NCBI GenBank assembly: GCA_003563055.1
Contig: PWSY01000174.1
Location: forward strand, 1 to 56,545
Direction: 5' to 3'
Source: Anaerolineaceae bacterium
GTDB lineage: Bacteria > Chloroflexota > Anaerolineae > Anaerolineales > Anaerolineaceae
Length of the DNA stretch: 56,545 bases
Made by a program: the position numbers and the translations under genes. Positions 18,689 to 25,998 of this stretch are shown one piece after another. A model generated the notes under the pieces. That model was given only the letters and a program-made list of their open reading frames with translations. It ran no database searches and had not been told where the DNA came from. The stretch's first letter is position 1. The number at the start of each line of letters is the position of its first letter.

Positions 18689-20458
18689 TTACTCGGTCAT
18701 TTCCCAGAGATGGGCATTGTTACGATAGGGGCCGCCACCGCCAGCCGGCTGCCACCAGAAGTTAGCAACATTTTCGCTGGCTGCACCATACCGGTTCCCA
18801 ATCCACATTTGCAGATCAGGCAGGGTTTGGTTGTGAAGCAGGCAGAAATCACGGGCTGCCTGGAAGTATTCCTCCGTTGTGGGAGCCTGGTTGATGTTCG
18901 CAATTGCATCCTCAAGGCCAGCCTCTGCCATATCAAATCCCATGAAGTCGCCACCCTGGCCGCCAGCATTGGTCCAGCCGCGTTCCAGCTCAAAAGCAAA
19001 CACGGGGTTGGCAGCACCGCGGTAGTTGAAGGTCCAGCCGCCATCAGGTGAATAGGCATCGCGGAAGCTGGGCACGTCAATAAAGCGGAAGGTCATGGTG
19101 ATGCCGATATCGGAAAGGTAAGCCTGCACTGCCTGTAAAGCAGAGTTATGATGCAGGTTGTCGTACCCTGAATGGCCAACCCACTCCATGACAATATCCG
19201 AGGGGTCCACACCTGCTTCTGCCAATAAGGCCTGGGCTTGCGCAGGATCATACTCAAACCAATCCACATCAGGGTGCCACAGGTCTTCAGTCACCATCGG
19301 GCATGGCAGCACGACATGGGTGCCGTCGAGCACCTGCTCGACAATCGCCTGACGATCAATCGCATACAAAATGGCCTGGCGTACTTTAATATCCTGCCAG
19401 TATTCCGGCACCTCATTATAGTGAATGTGCGTGTAAACAACCACACCAGAGCTGTTAAAGTAAATGTTGAATTCATCACCTAAAAGGTCCAGGTCAGTTG
19501 GCTCAACATAGGTGAAATCAATTTCTCCAGCCTGCAGAGCAAGCAAAGCGCTGCTGAGCTCGCCGCCAAACAGGCGAATGATGATTCGGTCCAGTTTCGG
19601 GCGGCCCAGGAAATAATATTCATTAGGCTCCAAGGCCAAATAATTGTCGCGTTCCCATTCGGCCACCACGAAAGCACCTGAGCCGACCTGTTTATCAGGA
19701 TTCCGCCACCAGTCAGTGGTCATGATATCGGCAGGCGAGAAATCAATCGCGTGCTCGGGCAAAATATAGGTGCGGAATTGGGTCGCAAAGTGGCGTGGGC
19801 TGGGCGCGGCCAGGGTGTATTGAATTGTAAAATCATCAATAACCTGCACAGCTTCAAGCTCATCCATTTCACCGTTGATCCGCTCTTCGTAACCAAGCAC
19901 CTGGTCAAATGCCAGGGCGCGGTGAATGATCCGGTCAGGGGCATAGTCGGGATCGGTGACGAAATCAGCCGTGAACTTCCAATCATGGGCTGTCAGTTGC
20001 TCACCGTCACTCCACATGATATCATCGCGTAAAGTGTAGGTCCAAACCGTGAAATCCTCATTAGGTTCCCAAGACTCCAGCGCAAAAGGAACAATTTCGG
20101 ACAGGTCTTCACTGAAGATCGTTGGGGTGACATACAAAGTGGCATGCATATCATGGCCAGCTGCGCCGGTCCAGGGCCGCGCCACTTCTTCCTCACCACC
20201 GCCTGGGCCTGTGGTGAAAGCACCTGTTAACACCTGTTCCACTGCGGGTTCTTCAACGACAGGTTCCTCGACCTCAGGTTCCTCGACCTCAGGTTCCTCG
20301 ACCTCAGGTTCCTCGACGACAGGCTCCTCAACAACGGGTTCTTCAACAACGGGTTCTTCAACAACCGGTTCTTCGACAACCGGTTCGGGTGCACAGGCAA
20401 CCATTACCATACTGAAAACAATCAGCATGCTAATTATCAATAGTATTCTTTTCTTCAT
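18689..20458 (-). CDS. extracellular solute-binding lipoprotein, family 5 (SBP_bac_5)
   Basis: A 589-residue lipoprotein that should capture the ABC substrate outside the membrane. The signal peptide has a basic start (MKKR), a hydrophobic core and lipobox VMVAC, so C22 is lipidated. Residues 27-71 are nine tandem five-residue units (VVEEP or EVEEP), an acidic proline-rich linker. The remaining sequence is a family 5 binding domain with EPNEDFTVWTYTLRDDIMWSDG, typical of peptide/oligosaccharide binding proteins. SD AAGGAG lies 9 nt before the ATG. It is the first transport gene after the GntR regulator. The natural ligand is unknown; the surrounding sulfatases and sialate enzymes favour a sulfated oligosaccharide over a peptide, as inference. 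Confidence 0.92.
   Translation of the reverse strand: MKKRILLIISMLIVFSMVMVACAPEPVVEEPVVEEPVVEEPVVEEPVVEEPEVEEPEVEEPEVEEPVVEEPAVEQVLTGAFTTGPGGGEEEVARPWTGAAGHDMHATLYVTPTIFSEDLSEIVPFALESWEPNEDFTVWTYTLRDDIMWSDGEQLTAHDWKFTADFVTDPDYAPDRIIHRALAFDQVLGYEERINGEMDELEAVQVIDDFTIQYTLAAPSPRHFATQFRTYILPEHAIDFSPADIMTTDWWRNPDKQVGSGAFVVAEWERDNYLALEPNEYYFLGRPKLDRIIIRLFGGELSSALLALQAGEIDFTYVEPTDLDLLGDEFNIYFNSSGVVVYTHIHYNEVPEYWQDIKVRQAILYAIDRQAIVEQVLDGTHVVLPCPMVTEDLWHPDVDWFEYDPAQAQALLAEAGVDPSDIVMEWVGHSGYDNLHHNSALQAVQAYLSDIGITMTFRFIDVPSFRDAYSPDGGWTFNYRGAANPVFAFELERGWTNAGGQGGDFMGFDMAEAGLEDAIANINQAPTTEEYFQAARDFCLLHNQTLPDLQMWIGNRYGAASENVANFWWQPAGGGGPYRNNAHLWEMTE
20246..20380 (-). repeat. 15-bp tandem repeat coding for (V/E)VEEP linker
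   Basis: Nine in-frame 15-bp units encode VVEEP (units 1-5 and 9) or EVEEP (units 6-8) just after the lipidated cysteine of the binding protein. Units 6-8 are nearly identical to each other at DNA level, suggesting recent copy-number change. It is a flexible spacer between membrane anchor and binding domain. Confidence 0.9.
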
Positions 20459-20529
20459 TTGTTATTTCTCCTTAATGTAACGAGACGAATTGATGGTCAA
20501 ATTTTTCAATCAATTTGATTTTTACCAGA

Positions 20530-21273
20530 TCACATCACCTCCTTAGATTGTCTATAACTGGAACTCGCCTCTGGTTTTTTTTGAGCAACAATTCTATTTA
20601 TGCGCTCCATAAAACCAACAAATTGGGCTAGCAACGTTTTCCGGGCAAGGTCAGCATTCCGTTTTTTAACTGCATCAAAAATGAGCAGGTGTTCACTTAG
20701 CACTTCCTGTGGGCTGGATGCTTGCAATAGTTCTGTTTCTTCATAATTCTCGAAAGCCAACCAGAAAACTTTGAAAAGTTTAACCAGGGTTTCATTGTCA
20801 ATTACATCCAGGATCAATTTATGGAAAGCTTCATCGTACGCAACCCATGGCTGGTTTTCCGCAATCGCTTGTTCCCAATCTTGCATCAATGTTTCCATGC
20901 CGTTTATCTGCTCATCAGAAATTAATTTGATCACATCCCCAATTACCGATATTTCTAACCAAACCCTAATTTGATACAACTCAAAAATTGTTTTCGGGTT
21001 GATCCGAACACCATAGCTGAGCGTCTGAAGCACAGCGTCAAAATTCCATTCCCGCACATAAAGTCCATCCCCTTGACGGGCTTCGATGATACCCAGGGAC
21101 TGTAAGGCCTTTACTGCTTCACGGACGGGGCTTCGACTGACGCCCAACAACTCAGCCAATTGACCCTCGGAGGGCAAAGGGTCACCAGCTTTGAGTTTAT
21201 TTATAACGATATAATCTTGAATATAATTGGTGACCGATTCGCTTAGGGCAGGTGAGCGCAGGCTTATGTTCAT
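20530..21273 (-). CDS. GntR family transcriptional regulator, FCD (FadR) type
   Basis: A 247-residue regulator. The N-terminal winged helix-turn-helix (about residues 12-75) shows KLKAGDPLPSEGQLAELLG followed by SRSPVREAVKAL and RQGDGLYV. The C-terminal FCD domain (about 95-230) has DEAFHKLILDV and EHLLIFDAVKKRNADLA, giving Asp and two His of the usual metal/ligand site; the third expected His position near LLAQF is not His. Such regulators usually bind a sugar acid or other carboxylate and release DNA. It is transcribed from a near-consensus promoter (21323-21351) with a candidate operator just past the -10. It heads the minus-strand operon and faces the divergent aldolase gene, so it probably controls both. 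Confidence 0.9.
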   Translation of the reverse strand: MNISLRSPALSESVTNYIQDYIVINKLKAGDPLPSEGQLAELLGVSRSPVREAVKALQSLGIIEARQGDGLYVREWNFDAVLQTLSYGVRINPKTIFELYQIRVWLEISVIGDVIKLISDEQINGMETLMQDWEQAIAENQPWVAYDEAFHKLILDVIDNETLVKLFKVFWLAFENYEETELLQASSPQEVLSEHLLIFDAVKKRNADLARKTLLAQFVGFMERINRIVAQKKPEASSSYRQSKEVM

Positions 21274-21296
21274 TAGGAGTGAAGTCCTGATTATAA

Positions 21297-21309
21297 GATA
21301 TATGATATG
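21297..21309. promoter_or_regulatory. candidate regulator operator, copy A
   Basis: GATATATGATATG lies between the -10 of the regulator promoter and the regulator start, where binding would repress transcription. It differs by one base from copy B at 21572-21584. The surrounding sequence is AT-rich, so the match is suggestive only. Confidence 0.45.
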
Positions 21310-21322
21310 TTATATAATATCT

Positions 21323-21351
21323 AGTATAATGTAGTTTATCATCCCTGTCAA
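21323..21351 (-). promoter_or_regulatory. sigma-70 promoter of the regulator/transporter operon
   Basis: On the minus strand a consensus -35 TTGACA (21351-21346) is separated by exactly 17 bp from -10 TATACT (21328-21323). The regulator ATG is 50 bp downstream of the -10. No other promoter of this quality is visible upstream of the transport genes. Confidence 0.8.
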
Positions 21352-21560
21352 GGCATTCTTAAGTTTTTATTAAGGCGTCTTTAACAGGACAGGATTTCTT
21401 GCAAAAATATCTTATCCGAGGAGAAATTAACCCTGCATTGTTCAAAAGAAATGGTCAGACATCCTCAGCAGCAATACCAGCCATATCTGAGTCTGTCCCA
21501 ATGCCCGTTATCGCCACCTATTCACGGGCAAAAAATACTGCACCTTTTACAGTATTGTGA

Positions 21561-21589
21561 TTGTGTTATTTGATATCTGATATGATAAT
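21561..21589 (+). promoter_or_regulatory. candidate plus-strand promoter with operator copy B
   Basis: TTGTGT (21561-21566) and GATAAT (21584-21589) are separated by 17 bp. The operator-like motif GATATCTGATATG (21572-21584) fills the spacer, so a bound regulator would block polymerase. The -35 is weak (three of six consensus bases). Transcription would give a 5' leader of roughly 240 nt before the aldolase gene. Confidence 0.45.
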
Positions 21590-21705
21590 AAGCGTTTATG
21601 AGATGTTTTAATTTTTATCATGCTTCTTATTGAGAAAAAGTCACTCAATCAATTATTATAATCACCTTTCGTAACCACTCAGGCAAGCCCTGCTGCTGAA
21701 GGTTG

Positions 21706-21743
21706 GGGGTTTGGTGTGGCGGTGAAGCCACCACATAAACCCC
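21706..21743 (+). other. hairpin in the leader of the aldolase operon
   Basis: GGGGTTT (21706-21712) pairs with AAACCCC (21737-21743), and inside it GTGTGGC pairs imperfectly with GCCACCAC around a short loop. No T tract follows, so it is not a simple terminator. It could be a structured leader or a chance palindrome. Confidence 0.35.
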
Positions 21744-21838
21744 TCAAATTCCCTTGTAAACTGAGTCGTTACCATTTTTCTCAAATAAAAGGCAAGCGAA
21801 CAAACCCTAATTAACCAGCCAGAAGAAAGGGATATTTA

Positions 21839-22627
21839 ATGGAAAATAACAGACTTCGAGAATTAATTAATACAGACAAGCCCAGCATCGGTATTCGCCT
21901 TGAAGGACAATGGCCAACGATGGTTGAAATCATTGGTGCTACTGGATTATTTGATTATGTGGAGATTTTGGCTGAATATGCCCCCTATTCACTGTTTTCT
22001 TTGGATAATATCGGACGAGCTATCCAGCTTTTCCCTCATATGTCCGGTATGATCAAAATTCAGCAGGAATCTCGCACCCACCTGGCATCACGTGCGACCA
22101 GTTCAGGCATCCAAAACGTTCTCTTCAGCGACATTCGCACTGTCGAAGAGGCCCAAGATTGCGTTAAAGCTGTCCGGGCTGAAACACCTGCCACAAAGGG
22201 CTTACATGGTGCCAGACACGGTCGTGATGTGGGTGTGTTTCTGGAAGCTGGCTCACCCGCATTTGTGCAAGCTTTAGAAGACACCGTGATCGCCTTCATG
22301 ATTGAGAAAAAACAAGCTGTTGAAAACCTTGAAGACATCTTATCCGTTGAGGGGGTTGACATGGTTCAATTTGGGCCTGGCGATTATTCGATGAGTATGG
22401 GGCTGCTGAAAAATGACCCGGCTATTGCAGAGGTTCAAAAGCAAACCATAAAAACAGCCCTAAAATTAGGCCTGGCACCAAGAGTGGAAATCGACCATCC
22501 TCAGGAAGCAGAGGAATACCTCGAGATGGGCGTTAAACATTTCAGCCTGGGAACCGATGTCACGATTATCTATCATTGGTGTAAAGAAAATGGCGTATGC
22601 CTAAAAGATATGATGAAAAGTGGATAA
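21839..22627 (+). CDS. HpcH/HpaI-type aldolase family protein, divergent active site
   Basis: A 262-residue protein of the HpcH/HpaI aldolase/citrate lyase family, which cleaves 2-keto-3-deoxy acids to pyruvate plus an aldehyde with a divalent metal. Metal ligands are visible as E156 in MIEKKQAVENL and D182 in FGPGDYS. The usual catalytic EH-A-P motif reads EYAPYS: the His is Tyr47. The substrate Arg in the following strand appears to be Lys (MIKIQQ). The reaction may therefore differ from a classical aldolase. It is the first gene of the plus-strand unit, with only 10 bp to the sulfatase ATG, and is preceded by AAGAAAGGG. Confidence 0.78.
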   Translation: MENNRLRELINTDKPSIGIRLEGQWPTMVEIIGATGLFDYVEILAEYAPYSLFSLDNIGRAIQLFPHMSGMIKIQQESRTHLASRATSSGIQNVLFSDIRTVEEAQDCVKAVRAETPATKGLHGARHGRDVGVFLEAGSPAFVQALEDTVIAFMIEKKQAVENLEDILSVEGVDMVQFGPGDYSMSMGLLKNDPAIAEVQKQTIKTALKLGLAPRVEIDHPQEAEEYLEMGVKHFSLGTDVTIIYHWCKENGVCLKDMMKSG

Positions 22628-22637
22628 AGGACAGAAT

Positions 22638-24149
22638 ATGACTGCCTCAAAAGAGACTACGTCCCAACCCAATATATTGTGGATCTGCACGGATGAGCAA
22701 CGTTTGGATACATTGGGGTGTTATGGTAATCCTTTTGTTTTGACTCCTCATATCGATCAATTAGCCTTGAGCGGGGTGCGCTTCAATCACGCTTATGTTC
22801 AATGCCCGGTCTGCACCCCAAGCAGAAGTTCCTTCCTCACCGGCCGTTATACGCGCACAACTCGTAATCGGCAAAATGGCCAAGCGATTGACGCGAGTGA
22901 GATCCTCATACCCAAAATTTTTCGAGATCATGGCTACTACACCGGACTGGTTGGAAAATTACACCTCTCACCTTGCTCTCCTGATGTTTCTCCTTTTGGA
23001 GAACCCCGCACTGATGATGGTTATGTCGAATTTCACTGGTCCAATTCACCAAACCCAAAGTGGCCGAATAATGAATATTCACAGTGGCTAATGCGTAAAG
23101 GAAAACAATTTCAAACAAAACCATATAATGGGTCAAAATATGTGCATCAAGGGATGAGCCCAGAATATCATCAAACCAGGTGGGTTGCAGATACTGCAAT
23201 CCGGTTTATTGAGACAACGGCCCATTTCAACCACCCCTGGTTTTTATCTGTCAATCCTACCGACCCCCACTTTCCGCTTGACCCCCCAATCGAGTACCTT
23301 GAACGTTATTTAGATATACTTGAAGACATTCCCCTTCCGAAATATGTTTCTGGCGAATTAGAAAACAAACCCAATGTGCAAAAAGCAGATCATATTGCCG
23401 CCACCAACCAACCAGGACGTTTTTCCTATGGAGACATGACCGATTTTGACCAGCAAATGATTCGGGCTGCTTATTGGGCCATGGTCGATCAGATTGATGT
23501 TCAAATTGGACGGATCATCGATATGCTCCATCAAACCGGTCAGTATGACAACACGATCATTATTTTTATGTCTGACCACGGTGATATGCTTGGTGACCAT
23601 GGCATTCACCTAAAGGGTCCCTATTTTTATGACCCCTTGATTCGTGTCCCTTTGATCATTTCCGGGCCTGGTGTCATAGCTAATAAACAACGTCAAGCCT
23701 TAATCGAATTAGTGGATCTGGCTCCCACGTTGCTGGAAGCATCAGGGATGCCCTTCTATCCTGGCATGCAAGGAAAGTCTTTTTTGAGCCTCTTAACCGA
23801 GGACAACCAGACGGATCATCACCGGGAAGATATATACGCTGAATCCTATAATGCTTCCTGGAGAACCTGGGACCGGAAACCACGGGAAAAAATCGAAAAA
23901 TATGAACAAAAAGAAGATCTAATCTCACAACCCTTTACAACCATGCTGCGCACCAATCACCACAAACTGGTTGTGTATCATGGTGAGGAAATGGGTGAGC
24001 TGTATGACCTTCAAACAGACCCTAATGAAACAACGAACCTGTGGTCAGATCAGGAATATAAAAATTTAAAAATGCAACTACTTTTACGAATGTGTGATCG
24101 GATGGCCTGGACATCTGACCCACTGCCAGAACGAATATCACCATTTTAA
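22638..24149 (+). CDS. type I sulfatase of the divergent operon
   Basis: A 503-residue sulfatase with formylglycine motif C59-T-P-S-R63, followed by SSFLTGRYTRTTRNRQNG. The N-terminal metal site is TDEQRLDTLGCYGN, and the C-terminal one is MSDHGDMLGDHGIHLKG. The start at 22638 is supported by AAAGGA with 6-nt spacing; an earlier GTG at 22620 lies inside the aldolase gene. It lacks a signal peptide (MTASKETTSQPNILWICTDE), matching the other five. It is co-transcribed with the aldolase and the FAD-dependent oxidoreductase and probably removes sulfate before or after oxidation of the same substrate. Confidence 0.93.
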   Translation: MTASKETTSQPNILWICTDEQRLDTLGCYGNPFVLTPHIDQLALSGVRFNHAYVQCPVCTPSRSSFLTGRYTRTTRNRQNGQAIDASEILIPKIFRDHGYYTGLVGKLHLSPCSPDVSPFGEPRTDDGYVEFHWSNSPNPKWPNNEYSQWLMRKGKQFQTKPYNGSKYVHQGMSPEYHQTRWVADTAIRFIETTAHFNHPWFLSVNPTDPHFPLDPPIEYLERYLDILEDIPLPKYVSGELENKPNVQKADHIAATNQPGRFSYGDMTDFDQQMIRAAYWAMVDQIDVQIGRIIDMLHQTGQYDNTIIIFMSDHGDMLGDHGIHLKGPYFYDPLIRVPLIISGPGVIANKQRQALIELVDLAPTLLEASGMPFYPGMQGKSFLSLLTEDNQTDHHREDIYAESYNASWRTWDRKPREKIEKYEQKEDLISQPFTTMLRTNHHKLVVYHGEEMGELYDLQTDPNETTNLWSDQEYKNLKMQLLLRMCDRMAWTSDPLPERISPF

Positions 24150-24170
24150 ACCTATAGATTGGAGATGAAG

Positions 24171-25559
24171 ATGAAAGAAAAATTTTACGCCGAGGCCCCT
24201 GTTATCGATGACGTTGATGTCCTGGTTTGTGGAGGCGGTCCGGCTGGCATCTCCGCAGCAATAGCTGCAGCACGTCAGGGAGCCAAAACAATGTTGGTCG
24301 AAGCACAAGGGAACCTGGGAGGAATGGCCACCAGTGGCTTAATTGGTTTATTAATGGGAAGCTGGTCTCGAGACGGCGCATACCCAGTCATATCTGGGAT
24401 CTTTGATGAAATCGTGAATAAGCTGGCTGCTGAGAATGCTGCCCTGCCAGCCTCTCAAGATGCCCCCTTGGGGACTCGGTATGCCGGTTACGCACCCTGG
24501 CATGGCCGCACGGTCCCAATCGAGTTTGAGCCAGCCAAACGCCTATTTGACGCCATGGTGATCGAATCTGGCGTCAGGCTGCGCTATTTTACCCATACCG
24601 TGGCACCAAAGGTTGAGAATAATGAGATCAAAGGCGTCTTTGTCCACTCGAAAAATGGGGTTGAATTTATCCAAACAAAAACCATTGTGGACGCAACCGG
24701 GGATGCAGATATCGCTGCACAGGCAGGGTGTCCAATGCTATTGGGCTTAGAGGAGGAAGGGCACAAAGGATGGATGCCGCCTGCCAGTCTTGCTTATATC
24801 ATGGAAGATGTCGATTACCAAGCCTTCAAAGCCTACTGCCAGGCGGGTGATTATCGTTTCAGAGACCTGATCAATCAGTTGCGAGAGAAAAACGAATGGC
24901 CCTACGGCAATGTGTTTATCGGATTTGAAATGTTAACCCCCACCCGATTCTTTATCAAAGTTGAACCATCCTTGGAAGAATTTAATGGCTTGGATACCGA
25001 CGAACTGACAGATGGCATGATAAAAGGCCGCGAGAAAGTTCATGATCAGGTTGCCATCCTGAAGAGACATTTTCCCGGATTTAAGAAAGCTCGCCTTGTT
25101 CAAACAGCGCCGGTAATGGGTGTGCGAACAACAAGGCGGATCGTAGGACAGTACAAAGTTTCCGTTGAGGATATAAGAAGTGGCACTAATTTTCCGGACA
25201 AAATAGCCCTTAGTGGCTATCACTGGGATATGGCCACCCCAGGAGACAAAGAACAACGCATGCTCAACAAGGTGGAACATGCCAAACCTTATGCCGAAAT
25301 CCCCTATCGCTGCCTGGTACCGCACACCATCACAAATCTGATTGCGGCAGGCCGCAGCATCTCGGTTGATTGGGATGTGATGGGAATTTTTCGGATAATG
25401 CCCGCTTGTTTTGCCATGGGTGAAGCAGCTGGCACGGCTGCAGCCATGGCTGTATCCCAAGGGGCAGCTTTTATTGAACTGGATATTCAAGCTTTACAAA
25501 GAGAGCTCCTTCAAAACGGGGCCATTCTCTTCCCGGAACAGGATACAACGCAAGAATAA
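24171..25559 (+). CDS. FAD-dependent oxidoreductase (FAD_oxidored family)
   Basis: A 462-residue flavoprotein. The FAD-binding Rossmann motif is DVLVCGGGPAGISAAIAAAR, followed by the acidic strand end MLVEAQGNLGGMAT. A second FAD segment is ATGDADIAAQAG, and the C-terminal FAD/substrate region is IAAGRSISVDWDVMG. PF12831-type members are often encoded beside glycoside hydrolases and sulfatases, with unknown reactions. The ATG at 24171 is chosen because GGAG sits 6 nt before it; in-frame starts at 24159 (TTG) and 24165 would overlap that site. It ends the plus-strand unit. Substrate is not identifiable. Confidence 0.85.
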   Translation: MKEKFYAEAPVIDDVDVLVCGGGPAGISAAIAAARQGAKTMLVEAQGNLGGMATSGLIGLLMGSWSRDGAYPVISGIFDEIVNKLAAENAALPASQDAPLGTRYAGYAPWHGRTVPIEFEPAKRLFDAMVIESGVRLRYFTHTVAPKVENNEIKGVFVHSKNGVEFIQTKTIVDATGDADIAAQAGCPMLLGLEEEGHKGWMPPASLAYIMEDVDYQAFKAYCQAGDYRFRDLINQLREKNEWPYGNVFIGFEMLTPTRFFIKVEPSLEEFNGLDTDELTDGMIKGREKVHDQVAILKRHFPGFKKARLVQTAPVMGVRTTRRIVGQYKVSVEDIRSGTNFPDKIALSGYHWDMATPGDKEQRMLNKVEHAKPYAEIPYRCLVPHTITNLIAAGRSISVDWDVMGIFRIMPACFAMGEAAGTAAAMAVSQGAAFIELDIQALQRELLQNGAILFPEQDTTQE

Positions 25560-25780
25560 ATGACGTTACCATTATAACCAAAGCTTGTTTATGTTAAGGA
25601 AATTTAGGTTGTGGAAGTGGGAAGACATTTATAAATTTATGCTAGGCAACTGGATCTGATCATTCATTTCCCCAACCTGAAGGCCAAAAGTTAGCTGCCT
25701 TGTTGGATTAATCACCCTTTATTAAATGAAGAATTAGACACTATCAATCCGTCATTATGAAAGAAACCCAGCCATAGTAA
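25560..25780. other. non-coding spacer, no feature recognised
   Basis: This stretch after the FAD-dependent oxidoreductase has no ORF with recognisable homology, no clear hairpin with a T tract and no strong promoter. It abuts the aminotransferase remnant that begins just beyond it. Confidence 0.5.
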
Positions 25781-25960
25781 TTAATCAGATAGAAATAAAA
25801 TAATCGTGTTTCCATCAACATCTCAAACCCTAACACCCTGTCCAAGGCTCCAAACGATTGGAGTCTGATCCTTGGAGCATAGAGGTTCACATTCATCAGC
25901 CAGCTTAATATATTCTTCAGACTTTGGCCCTGGGACTTTTCTTAATGGCAATTTTTTCAT
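25781..25960 (-). pseudogene. remnant of class-III (PLP-dependent) aminotransferase, N-terminal end only
   Basis: An ATG at 25960, with AGGAAG upstream, starts 45 codons reading MKKLPLRKVPGPKSEEYIKL and ending PIVWSLGQGVRV before TGA (25825-25823). In class-III aminotransferases the next residues are typically W-D-V-D-G-N-x-Y-I-D; here the TGA replaces the expected TGG and the same frame continues DVDGNTIILF, then stops. Nothing of the PLP-binding domain remains. It lies downstream of the KDG kinase gene on the same strand, so it was probably the last gene of that operon before truncation. Confidence 0.7.
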
Positions 25961-25998
25961 ATCACTTCCTTATATATGGATTTACGTAATCCAATCAA

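Larger units (their letters stand above)
21274..21838. promoter_or_regulatory. divergent control region between regulator and aldolase genes
   Basis: This 565-bp gap separates the minus-strand operon from the plus-strand aldolase-sulfatase-oxidoreductase genes. It contains the regulator promoter, two copies of a GATAT-N-TGATATG motif, a candidate plus-strand promoter and a structured leader, listed separately. The middle part (about 21360-21540) has no convincing gene; a few short open stretches on both strands are interrupted by stops. Confidence 0.6.

Noticed and set aside
20246-20380. Tandem repeats considered as CRISPR or other repeat array
   Set aside because: Units are 15 bp, contiguous, in frame and lack spacers; they encode a linker.
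20049-20480. Plus-strand frame rich in Ser-Thr-Gly repeats (STTGSS), looks like a repetitive surface protein
   Set aside because: It is the antisense of the tandem repeat and signal peptide of the solute-binding protein; the minus frame has a lipobox, a ribosome binding site and full domain homology.
21361-21560. Possible decayed gene in the divergent intergenic region, for instance a plus-strand frame with ISESVPMPVIATYS and a minus frame with TGIGTDSDMAGIAAED
   Set aside because: The pieces are short, broken by stops and could not be assigned to any family. The 40-codon plus-strand ORF from 21451 has no ribosome binding site.
21706-21743. Hairpin considered as a terminator for a leader transcript
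   Set aside because: No T tract on either strand; retained only as a possible leader structure.
22620-22637. Earlier GTG start for the sulfatase at 22620
   Set aside because: Lies within the aldolase gene and includes the AAAGGA site that serves the ATG at 22638.
24933-25490. 185-residue minus-strand frame across the FAD-dependent oxidoreductase
   Set aside because: Shadow of the FAD-dependent oxidoreductase, whose motifs are clear.
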